DNA of 14,120 nucleotides from NCBI GenBank assembly GCA_023382135.1, contig JAMCQK010000077.1:1-14120 (forward strand). The letters are read 5' to 3'. Source of the stretch: Deinococcus sp. (GTDB lineage: Bacteria > Deinococcota > Deinococci > Deinococcales > Thermaceae). Positions 6,787 through 13,885 of this stretch are shown here, one piece after another (the stretch's first letter is position 1; each line of letters begins with the position of its first letter). The notes under the pieces were generated by a model, which was not told where the DNA came from, made no database searches, and saw nothing but the letters and a program-made list of their open reading frames with translations. Made by a program: the position numbers and the translations under genes.

Positions 6787-7781
6787 CAACCCTCCATCAC
6801 CAGCGGGCGGAGCCGGCCACCCACCGCCACAGCGGGCCACTCCGGGTCGAAGGTCAGGTTCTCGAGCCCCGACTCGGTGAGCAAGAAGGTGTCCTCCACC
6901 TTGGCGCCAGGAAGCGATGGGTTCCAGGCTAGCGCCATGCCGGCCTCGAGGCGGGTGGTGTTTCCTGGCGTGGCCACAATCTCCCTGGGCTGGTAGCCGG
7001 CTAGGCCGCCCTGGTGGTGGTTTTCAAATTCCTCGGCAACACCCAAGTCCCGGTATGCGTTTTGGATGGCGGAAATTACCTCGCCCAGACTGGCTCCCGG
7101 CGCGCTGGTGGATAAAGCAGCACTTTCCACTTCTAAAACCAAGTGGTTAAGCCGCCTGATATCTGTACGACCAAAGCTTCGCAACCTGGTAACGTTGGCA
7201 ATCAACCCGTGACGCTTTCCGCAGACCACACCCATGCACAGCCTTCCCAATTTTTCCAGCCGTGGCAATGGGTGGCGGTACTTGAAAATTCGCCTCTCGC
7301 CCGCAACCAGAAGAACCACCGGCTGAACACCACGTGAAAGCAATTCTTCTGAGACCGCCCCCGCGAGCTCGCCTTCGGTCCATTCCGGACTGGCGGCGCG
7401 CAGTGCGTTTCCCAAGGCTATGCCCACGGTCGTTCCCAGGCTGCGGTAACGCTGCTGCTCCGGTTCCGATAGCACCAGCCGGAGGTGTGTCAGGTCATTG
7501 GTAAGGTCGGTCTCGCCCTTCGGTTCGAATGGGGCATGCCAGGGGTAAGACACAATCTCCAGCCCAGGGGTTTCCTCTTCCGCCATGCGCGCGGCTTCAA
7601 CTCTGCTTGTATGCAGGCGAACTGTTTCTTCCACCTCGAGCCAACCAACACCGCGGCCCACCACAATGGTGTTATCGCCGCCAGTGAGCCAGGAAAAATT
7701 TTCGGGTTGTTGAACATACAACCGGTCCAAATTATTTTGCTTCATCCACAACCGAAGCCTGGTCAGCACGGCTTGGTTCAT
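6786..7781 (-). CDS. M24-fold (pita-bread) protein with degraded metal site
   Basis: The 331-residue protein has a short N-terminal creatinase-like domain (about 1-100) and a C-terminal M24 domain (about 105-310), the fold of methionine and Xaa-Pro aminopeptidases. Of the five metal ligands, the His (H256 in HHQGGLAGYQPRE) and the last Glu (E296 in KVEDT) are kept. By alignment to the usual motifs, the first Asp falls at V185, the second is Asn (N196 in GLIANVTR) and the first Glu is Asn (N287 in AWNP). A normal two-metal peptidase site is therefore unlikely; creatinase shows that this fold can act without metal. The start (ATG 7779-7781) overlaps the galT stop as ATGA, and its stop overlaps the galK start, so all three are probably made together. 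The function is unknown, and a link to galactose metabolism is inferred only from position. Confidence 0.82.
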   Translation of the reverse strand: MNQAVLTRLRLWMKQNNLDRLYVQQPENFSWLTGGDNTIVVGRGVGWLEVEETVRLHTSRVEAARMAEEETPGLEIVSYPWHAPFEPKGETDLTNDLTHLRLVLSEPEQQRYRSLGTTVGIALGNALRAASPEWTEGELAGAVSEELLSRGVQPVVLLVAGERRIFKYRHPLPRLEKLGRLCMGVVCGKRHGLIANVTRLRSFGRTDIRRLNHLVLEVESAALSTSAPGASLGEVISAIQNAYRDLGVAEEFENHHQGGLAGYQPREIVATPGNTTRLEAGMALAWNPSLPGAKVEDTFLLTESGLENLTFDPEWPAVAVGGRLRPLVMEG

Positions 7782-8818
7782 GGCCTAACCTCACGGAGTA
7801 CTTTGGCGGTTTCTTCCGGCAGCGCGTCCACCACAAAGGTGCCCGCACCTACCTCGGTCCCCGCCAGATATTTGAGCTTGTCCTTGGTTCGTAAGTACGC
7901 GTTGAACTCAGCATGAAAATGAAAGCGGGCTTCTTCGCCTTTGGGCGCCGCGTGCAGCAGCAGAATGTACGGAAAAGGCTGTTCGAAAAGCTTGTCGTAG
8001 CGCCGGACGACCTCACCCAGCATGAAGGCAAAACTTTTTACCTCGTCATCCGAAAAAGCCCAGGGGCCTGGGTGAAATTTCTTGGGGTAGACAAGCACTT
8101 CGTAAGGAAACCGAGCGAAAGGCGGAATCATGGCAAGGCAGTGTTGGTCTTCAAGCACGGTATAGGATTTTGCCGAGGCCAGCAAGTTCAAGAGAGCCGG
8201 CGATTCTCGAAAACTCCCGGCTTCGCGCTCGGCCACGGGCGGAACAAAAGGGTATGCATAAATTTGGCCGTGCGGGTGATGCATAGTCACACCAATCAGC
8301 TCGCCCCGGTTTTCGAAGGGCATCACATACTGAATCTCTGGTCTCGAGTAGAGCTCTTGGTAGCGGTCCGCCCATACGCGCACCAGCAGTTCGCGCCGTT
8401 CCTGCGATATGGTTCCCAGGCTCCCGTTGTGCTCTGGCGTGAAGACTACCACTTCGCAGTCGCCGTTGGCTTCACGGGTGAGGACCGGCAAATCCCTTGG
8501 GGCTTCGCCCGCGCGGGGTGAAAGTGAGGGCCAGCGGTTCTGAAAGACCGCAATCTCGAAATTCTCAAATGGGATATCGGTGGGAAGACCGTCTGGCCTG
8601 CTAGGACAAAGCGGGCAGAACTCCTTGGGTGGCAGAAAGGTGCGCGTCTGGCGGTGTACCGCGTAGACCACCCACTCGCGTCTCAGCGGATGCCAGCGGG
8701 CGTGCGAGCCTTGGGCCACGCCCTGCTCCGCATCTGGCAATGGAGTGAGTTTGTTTGGCTTATGGCCGTACAGAAAAAGCTGCCGGCCATCGGTTTTGTG
8801 GTGAACGTATTTGTGCAT
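7778..8818 (-). CDS. galT: galactose-1-phosphate uridylyltransferase
   Basis: GalT exchanges galactose 1-phosphate with UDP-glucose to give UDP-galactose and glucose 1-phosphate through a uridylyl-histidine intermediate. The 346-residue protein has the zinc pair CPLC (68-71), NRWPSLSP (94-101), FTPEH (126-130), the active-site HPHGQ (181-185, nucleophile H183) and the C-terminal HFHAEF (300-305), which supplies a second metal site in some homologues. The length is normal. The ATG at 8816-8818 has only a weak AAGG upstream. The gene lies 50 bases after the second permease and overlaps the M24 gene by 4 bases (ATGA), so it belongs to the same operon. Confidence 0.95.
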   Translation of the reverse strand: MHKYVHHKTDGRQLFLYGHKPNKLTPLPDAEQGVAQGSHARWHPLRREWVVYAVHRQTRTFLPPKEFCPLCPSRPDGLPTDIPFENFEIAVFQNRWPSLSPRAGEAPRDLPVLTREANGDCEVVVFTPEHNGSLGTISQERRELLVRVWADRYQELYSRPEIQYVMPFENRGELIGVTMHHPHGQIYAYPFVPPVAEREAGSFRESPALLNLLASAKSYTVLEDQHCLAMIPPFARFPYEVLVYPKKFHPGPWAFSDDEVKSFAFMLGEVVRRYDKLFEQPFPYILLLHAAPKGEEARFHFHAEFNAYLRTKDKLKYLAGTEVGAGTFVVDALPEETAKVLREVRP

Positions 8819-8868
8819 TATCTGCCTTACAGTACTACGCGCAACCTACCTTCAGAGCTCATAACAGC

Positions 8869-9678
8869 TCAACCCTTAACTGACCCTGCCAGCAATCCTC
8901 TGATAAAGTATCGGCCCAAAAATATGTAAACCAGCAACGTTGGCAGCGCCGCTAAAAGCGCTCCCGCCATAGGCAGGTTCCATTTCACCGCTTCGCCCCC
9001 GGCCAGCTGCGCCAGTGCCACGGTGATGGGCTGGCTTTTAGGGTTGGTCAGGGTGACCGCGAACAGGAACTCGTTCCATATCTGTGTGAACTGCCAGATG
9101 ATGACCACCACAAAGCCCGGAATCGAAAGCGGGAAAATCACCTTGCGGTAGATATTGAAAAACCCCGCACCATCAATTCGGCTTGCCTCCACCAGTTCAT
9201 CGGGAATCTCGGCATAGTAGTTGCGGAAAATGAGCGTGGTGATGGGAAGACCATAAACCACGTGAACCAGCACGAGCCCCCATACAGTTCCGTAAAGCCC
9301 AATGCTTTTTACAAACTGAAAGAGCGGGATTAGGACCGCCTGGTAGGGGATGAACATGCCAAAGAGCATGAGGGGGAAGATAATATTGGCGCCGGGGAAC
9401 TTCCACTTGGAGAGCACGTAGCCATTGAGTGATCCCAGCAGGGCTGAGATTAGCGTCGCAAAGAAGGTAAGCACAAAGCTGTTTTTTAGCTTAGGCAAAA
9501 ATGCCGTCCAGGCCTGTACAAAACTGTCCCAGTTCCAGACCTTTGGCAACTGCCAGGTTGTGGAAAGCATAATGGCAGCTGGCTCCTTGAGGGCGGTAAC
9601 AACCACCAGATAAATCGGCAATAGAAAGAGCAAGGTTGCTATCAGCAGCACAGAGTAAGTAATGGTACGGCCAATCAT
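8869..9678 (-). CDS. sugar ABC transporter permease, MalG type
   Basis: An inner-membrane permease of carbohydrate uptake transporter family 1. The 269 residues are of normal length with about six hydrophobic helices (the first at about 6-29). The cytoplasmic EAA loop that docks on the ATPase is EIPDELVEASRIDGAGFFNIYRKVIFPLSIP (157-187) and includes the invariant Gly. The C-terminal part, IWNEFLFAVTLT, is typical of the MalG side. It should pair with the upstream MalF-type permease and the binding protein to import glucose and/or galactose. The ATG at 9676-9678 has only a weak purine-rich upstream sequence. It is 97 bases downstream of the other permease and 50 upstream of galT. No ATPase gene is adjacent. 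Confidence 0.9.
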   Translation of the reverse strand: MIGRTITYSVLLIATLLFLLPIYLVVVTALKEPAAIMLSTTWQLPKVWNWDSFVQAWTAFLPKLKNSFVLTFFATLISALLGSLNGYVLSKWKFPGANIIFPLMLFGMFIPYQAVLIPLFQFVKSIGLYGTVWGLVLVHVVYGLPITTLIFRNYYAEIPDELVEASRIDGAGFFNIYRKVIFPLSIPGFVVVIIWQFTQIWNEFLFAVTLTNPKSQPITVALAQLAGGEAVKWNLPMAGALLAALPTLLVYIFLGRYFIRGLLAGSVKG

Positions 9679-9724
9679 GTGGCACCATCCGCCCGATCAA
9701 GGGGTAACAGCAATTCAGAGAAAT

Positions 9725-9741
9725 CCCCCCACCCCCCCCCC
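9725..9741. repeat. poly-C/G tract between the two permease genes
   Basis: The plus strand reads six C, one A, then ten C, so the transcript carries G10-U-G6. It lies in the 97-base gap between the permease genes and outside both reading frames. Such runs slip easily in replication and are error-prone in sequencing. Confidence 0.85.
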
Positions 9742-9775
9742 GTAAGGAAGGCAAGAATGGCTTGGACGACAGGGC

Positions 9776-10900
9776 TCACCGTCTTACCTCGCTCCTAAGC
9801 TGGCTACGTAGATAGGGCACGATGATGAAGGCAACCAGAATGAGGAGAATGGTGCCGATGGCTGCGCCTGTGGCGAGTTGGTTAGATCGGAAGGCGGTAA
9901 CGTAGAGCAGCAAGGCGGGAACGTCGGTGGGTGCGTTGTCTGCGCCGGCCATAGCAAAAATCAAGTCAAAGATCTTCAGGCTGATATGACCTAGGATAAT
10001 CATGGCCGAGAGCGTGATGGGAGCGAGCAGGGGGAAGATGATGCGCTGGTAAAGCTGGAACTCGCTCGCGCCATCCGCCCGTGCTGCTTCCCTTAACTCC
10101 TCAGGAATTCCCCGAAGGCCAGCCAAGTAAAGCGCCATGGTGTAGCCGGACATCTGCCAGATAGCGGCGATGAGGATGCCAATGAAAGCCAGGTTGAAGC
10201 CATGTTTTTCCTCGAAGGGGAGTAGCTGCACGCTGCTGCCTAGCGTGAAAGCCCACGCTATAAGCAGTCCAGCAGAGGCCAGGGCGGTTAAAGCTCTTCT
10301 GCGAAACCCATTCCGGAAAGCCGAAAATGCCACCCACAGTAGCACCATGGCCACCACCAGCGCGGTGAAGAGGGGCAACGAATTCCAGTCGAACTGAAAG
10401 ACTTGCTCGCGCGAGGTTAGCCAGCCAAATTTGCCTGGTGGTAAGCCGACCAGAGAAGGCAGTTGATTAACGCCACCCTGTGGTTGCAACATCCAACGCC
10501 AGATAGTGCCCGTGACTATGAACGAAAGCGACATAGGGAAAAGAAAGATGGTGCGGAAAAGACCTTCTCCCTTTGGGCTTCGGTCCAAGAACATGGCCAG
10601 GCCAAGCCCAACGGACAAACATCCCGCGATAAAAAACAAGGTGAAGAAAAAAGTGCTTACGAGATCCTGGCGAAAACGACCATTTATCAGCCCTGTAAAG
10701 AGGTCTTTATAGTTCTCAAAGCCGATGAATTTGATTTTAGGGTGGGCGGAAAGCGCTTGGCTGGGATCTTTTCCCCAGTCGGTTAGCGAGGTGTACCCGG
10801 TCTTGGCGATGAAGTAGTAGACGAAGATGGCGATCAGGATGACCGAGGGAAGCATGACCAAGGCTGCTACCCAGTTGTCGGCGTTCTTGGTCCACTTCAT
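9776..10900 (-). CDS. sugar ABC transporter permease, MalF type, with internal insertion
   Basis: An inner-membrane permease partner of the MalG-type protein downstream. It has 374 residues, against roughly 290-300 for many relatives. Helices are seen near 11-30, 82-104, 116-133, 176-193, 204-221, 237-260, 291-313 and 346-364. The EAA loop is GIPEELREAARADGASEFQLYQRIIFPLLAP (264-294). The extra length lies at about 164-235, between GWLTS and FIGILIAAIWQ, and appears to add two membrane helices. The ATG at 10898-10900 has no good Shine-Dalgarno, so expression may depend on readthrough from the binding-protein gene 73 bases upstream, past a strong hairpin. Helix limits are estimated by eye. Confidence 0.9.
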   Translation of the reverse strand: MKWTKNADNWVAALVMLPSVILIAIFVYYFIAKTGYTSLTDWGKDPSQALSAHPKIKFIGFENYKDLFTGLINGRFRQDLVSTFFFTLFFIAGCLSVGLGLAMFLDRSPKGEGLFRTIFLFPMSLSFIVTGTIWRWMLQPQGGVNQLPSLVGLPPGKFGWLTSREQVFQFDWNSLPLFTALVVAMVLLWVAFSAFRNGFRRRALTALASAGLLIAWAFTLGSSVQLLPFEEKHGFNLAFIGILIAAIWQMSGYTMALYLAGLRGIPEELREAARADGASEFQLYQRIIFPLLAPITLSAMIILGHISLKIFDLIFAMAGADNAPTDVPALLLYVTAFRSNQLATGAAIGTILLILVAFIIVPYLRSQLRSEVRR

Positions 10901-10933
10901 GGCAGATGTCTATCTTATGTTTTCGGTTTTGAA

Positions 10934-10961
10934 ATGGGGGCGGGTGAAAGCCCGCCCCCAT
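10934..10961 (-). terminator. intercistronic hairpin after the sugar-binding protein gene
   Basis: ATGGGGGCGGG (10934-10944) and CCCGCCCCCAT (10951-10961) make a perfect 11-bp GC-rich stem with a 6-base loop, 12 bases after the binding-protein stop. On the minus strand only a short T-run (TTTC) follows. It probably works as a partial terminator or 3'-end stabiliser, giving more binding protein than permease, as is known for other binding-protein operons. Confidence 0.65.
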
Positions 10962-10973
10962 AGGTGCAAAAGT

Positions 10974-12217
10974 CTAGCGTCCGATGCCAGCTTGATTGGC
11001 GATGGCCTGAGCGGCGTTCGCGGCAGCCTTGGAGTTCTTACCGTTCAGGTAGATTTCCATCACGGTGCCAAACTGTCCGCCGAACGATTCAGGAGCCACG
11101 GCGCCGTGGACCAGGGAGCCCACAATCTTGTTGCTCTTCCAGTCCTTGGCGGCCGACTGCAAGTAGGCGTTGTACTTGCTGAGGTCGGAGTCGGTGCGCG
11201 CGGCGATGGAACCCTTAAGTGGGTTGAAGGCGTCCTGTCCTTCGCGCGAGCCGAGCACTTTGAGCCAGTTGAGGGCCTCGGTGCGGTTCTTGATGCCCTT
11301 GGGCAGGCCGAAAGAGTCAGAGAGCATCATGAAAGTGCCTGCGGTGCCAGGGGAGGGGGCCCAGCCAAAGCCTTCGCCGGGCTTGAGCTTGAGGGTAGTG
11401 GTCATGTAGCCCGCGGCCCAGTCGCCCATGATATTGAAGGCGGACTGGCCCTGCACTACGCGGTCGGTGGCCTGCTGCCACGAAAGGCCAGCGGCGTCTT
11501 TGTTGGCACAGTCCAACACCTTGCCGAAGGTGTCCCAAACTTTTACAGCTTTAGGATCGTTGAACTTGAGCTTGCCGGTCCAAAGGGCGCTCCAGTCATC
11601 AGCACCCAGGACGCCGAGGGCCACCGATTCCCATAAGTGGTTCTGGGTCCAGTTTTCACCTAGCGCAAGGGGGGCCTCGATACCTTTACCCTTCAAGGTA
11701 GCGCAAGTGGCCAGGAACTCGTCCCAGGTCTTGGGCGGGGTCACGCCCCACTCCCTCAACTTGGCGGGGTTGTACCACAGTACGTTGGAGCGGTGGATGT
11801 TTACCGGAACGCTCCAGATACCGCCCTTGTAGCTGAGCAGGTCGATCAGACCTTTGGGGAATTTGGTCAACCAGCCTTCGGACTTGTACAGGCCGGTGAG
11901 GTCTTCCATGCGGTCCGCTACCACCCAGGTGCCGATCAGCTCCTGCCCCGCGTGTACTTGGAAGCTGTCCGGCGGGTCGCCCCCCAGCATGCGGGTCTTG
12001 AGCACCGCGCGTGCGTTCACGCCCGAGCCGCCCGTGACCGTTGCGTTGATGACCTCAACACCGGGGTACTTCTGCTTGTAGATCTTTAGTAACGCTTCCA
12101 GCGCTGACCTTCGTCACCCGCCCACCAGGAGAAAATCTCCAGTTTGCCTGCGGCCAGAGACACCGACCCGAGCGCGACGACGAGGCCTAGAACTATGGCT
12201 TTCCATAAACGTGCCAT
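10974..12217 (-). pseudogene. glucose/galactose ABC transporter substrate-binding protein, frameshifted
   Basis: An extracytoplasmic sugar-binding protein. From memory, it closely resembles the Thermus thermophilus glucose/galactose-binding protein, with KLEIFSWWAGDEG at the mature start, then MLGGDPPDSFQVHAGQELIGTWVV, YKGGIWSVPVNIHRSNVLWY, ENWTQNHLWESVALG and GDWAAGYM. The ATG at 12215-12217 follows a strong GGAGGTG site and opens a signal peptide (MARLWKAIVLGLVVALGSVSLAAG) without a lipobox. After Gly37 the frame is lost: GGTCAGCGCTG (12109-12099) reads into a TAA at 12086-12088. One added C (GGTCCAGCG) restores G-P-A-L-E-A-L-L-K-I-Y-K-Q-K-Y-P-G and a 414-residue protein, the expected length. 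As given, the downstream part could start only at an internal GTG (12020), without a signal peptide. It heads the galactose operon. Sequencing error and real mutation are both possible. Confidence 0.88.
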
Positions 12218-12290
12218 TTCGCCACCTCCATGAATTACCCAGCAGAGCTTCCTAACCTGAGATTCCACGGTCAGTTTGCCGAGCAGTGTA

Positions 12291-12318
12291 AGTCTACCAC
12301 TGTGTTATCGGGGCGCAA
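12291..12318 (-). promoter_or_regulatory. candidate promoter for the galactose transport operon
   Basis: On the minus strand TTGCGC (12318-12313) and TAGACT (12296-12291) are separated by 16 bases, giving a leader of about 70 nt before the binding-protein start. Just upstream, at 12323-12342, lie the near-palindrome GGACAAAGGTCC and a second GGTCC, which could be a regulator site. No regulator gene of the ROK/Mlc or LacI type is in the window. The 174-base gap 12218-12391 holds nothing else recognisable. Confidence 0.35.
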
Positions 12319-12391
12319 CATGGGACAAAGGTCCATAGGTCCAGCCAGCTAAACCAAGGCCGAAAACTGTCTGAAGTATCGCAACAGCAGC

Positions 12392-12856
12392 CTAGCTGCG
12401 AGAGGGCCTCAGGCGATCCTGAGAATCCAACAGGATGGTTACTGGTCCGTCGTTCACCAGATGCACTTTCATATCGGCTTGGTATATACCCGTTTCCACG
12501 TGAAGCCCTTGGGCCTCGAGCAGGTTACAGAACTGTTGGTAGAGCCTCTTGCCATCTACCTGCTGTGCCGCCTCGATAAAGCTTGGCCGGTTGCCCTTGC
12601 GGGTATCGGCATAGAGCGTGAACTGCGAGACCACCAGGACCTCGCCTTTTACATCGGAAAGCGGCAGGTTCATCTTGCCTTCGCTATCGGGAAAAACACG
12701 CAGGTTGGCGACTTTACGGGCAAGGTATTCGGCATCTTGCGGGGTATCGCTGCGGTGAACTCCGAGCAGCACCAAAAAACCCCGCTCAATCTGTCCGGTG
12801 ACTTTTCCTTCTACTTCTACCCGGGCTTGCGAGACACGTTGGATGGCCGCGCGCAT
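12392..12856 (-). CDS. dtd: D-aminoacyl-tRNA deacylase
   Basis: Dtd removes D-amino acids (and glycine mischarged on tRNA-Ala) from tRNAs as a chirality proofreader in the cytosol. The 154-residue protein is of typical length and shows SQFTL (77-81) and NDGPVT (135-140), which carries the Gly-cis-Pro pair used for chiral rejection. MRAAIQRVSQARVEVEGK at the start also fits the family. The segment before the second motif reads TGIYQADM, where many homologues have 'G.FGA.M'. The ATG at 12854-12856 has no Shine-Dalgarno but a TAAGAT box 7 nt upstream. It lies 180 bases downstream of the degV-like gene and 174 upstream of the sugar-binding protein gene, both on the same strand. Confidence 0.95.
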   Translation of the reverse strand: MRAAIQRVSQARVEVEGKVTGQIERGFLVLLGVHRSDTPQDAEYLARKVANLRVFPDSEGKMNLPLSDVKGEVLVVSQFTLYADTRKGNRPSFIEAAQQVDGKRLYQQFCNLLEAQGLHVETGIYQADMKVHLVNDGPVTILLDSQDRLRPSRS

Positions 12857-12863
12857 AGATGAA

Positions 12864-12869
12864 ATCTTA
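12864..12869 (-). promoter_or_regulatory. candidate -10 box for leaderless dtd transcript
   Basis: TAAGAT on the minus strand ends exactly 7 nt before the dtd ATG, with no Shine-Dalgarno sequence between them. This matches the leaderless pattern seen before the paaX-type gene and hslO in this window. No clear -35 hexamer was found. Confidence 0.35.
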
Positions 12870-12907
12870 CTTTTCTCGCGGGGAAGCTTGTTTAACGGCA
12901 GTGCTCT

Positions 12908-12985
12908 CCTGGGGCGATTACCCTCACCCCCTCAAGGGAAAGGCGGCCTAAGTTTCTCCGGTCTAAGTTTGTCGAAAGGCTTGAA
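12908..12985. repeat. degenerate intergenic repeat remnants
   Basis: The gap between dtd and the degV-like gene (12857-13036) holds TACCCTCACCCCCTCAAGGGA, and on the minus strand CCTTTCGACAAACTTAGACC. Both resemble, from memory, short repeats scattered in many bacterial genomes. CTAAGTTT is also present twice (12947 and 12962). No gene is seen in this gap. The resemblance is approximate. Confidence 0.3.
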
Positions 12986-13036
12986 TAGCCGCGCCGTGCT
13001 CCTTACTCTCTTTGGTCAAACTCACCATGGAGATGC

Positions 13037-13864
13037 TTAGTGCGGGGCGGCAAAAAGAGCGATAGTGCCGGGGCCGGTATGCGCCGATACCGCAGGCCCG
13101 CACTCGCGCACGTCTTCCACCGCCACACCCTCGGAAGCGATCAGTTTTTGTAAAGGCTCAACTGCCTCCGGTTTGTCCGCATGGGCAATCACTACGCGCG
13201 CGCCCGCCGGATAATACTTACGCAGGAGCTCCGCCAGCCGCTCCAAGCCCCGGTGCCAGCCCCGCAGGCGTTCGGTGGGCCGCGCCAGGCCATCGGAGAC
13301 CTCGATGATTGGAAGCATCTTCAAGAAGCTGCCAAGCATGTGCTGCAAGCCGGAAATTCTGCCACCCCGGTGCAGATATTCGAGGGTGGCGGGCAGGGCC
13401 AGGCCGCGGACTTTGGCTCGAAGCGGGGATATGGCGGCCTCGAGGCCCTCCATTGAAACCCCCTCGGCAAGCTTCTTGCGGCACTCCCCGATTACAAAAC
13501 TGAGGCCGCCGTTTAGGGTCAGACTGTCAATCACCTTGACCTTGCCGGCAAACCGCTTGGCCACCATCTCGGCGCTGGCCACGGTGCCCGAGAGCTTTGA
13601 GGAGGCGTGAACCGACACAATCCAGTCGAACTTTTGGAGCAGGTTCTGGTAGATGGCCTCGAGGTCTGCCGGGTTAATCTGGCTGGTGCTCACGCGCTTG
13701 CCGGCCTTTTGCGCCTCGGCCACCTGTGCCGGGGCCACCTCCACAAAGTCGCGCAAGCTCCGGCCCTCGATGATCACCTGCTGGGGAACCAGGTGCACCC
13801 CCTGAGCAAGCGCTTGGGCGGGTGAAAGCCCTATGGTGGTATCGGAAAGTTAGGCTACGTTCAT
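13037..13864 (-). pseudogene. DegV family protein (fatty-acid-binding, FakB-like) with stop at codon 5
   Basis: DegV/FakB proteins bind a fatty acid and can present it to the kinase FakA. The natural start is the ATG at 13862-13864: it follows AAGGA, lies 21 bases after the preceding degV-like gene and opens MNVA. Codon 5 is TAA (13850-13852), after which the frame continues with LSDTTIGLSPAQAL, the expected family N-terminus (usually 'TDSTSDL'). A TTA codon there would give MNVALLSDTT and a 275-residue protein of normal length. Later family features are intact: HASSKLSGTVASAE, LEYLHRGGRISG and a C-terminal HTGPGT. Without readthrough, translation could begin only at the GTG at 13796-13798, giving 253 residues without the conserved lipid-site Asp-Thr-Thr. 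The change may be a mutation or a sequencing error. Confidence 0.85.
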
Positions 13865-13885
13865 CCCGTTTCCTTGAAGCGCCCG

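Noticed and set aside
12099..12110. Programmed ribosomal frameshift in the sugar-binding protein
   Set aside because: A -1 shift would rescue the frame, but no slippery heptamer or clear downstream stimulator is present. Family members are read in one frame, so a missing base is simpler.
13850..13852. Stop-codon recoding (readthrough or selenocysteine-like) in degV
   Set aside because: The codon is TAA, not TGA, no recoding signal is visible and DegV proteins need no special residue here.
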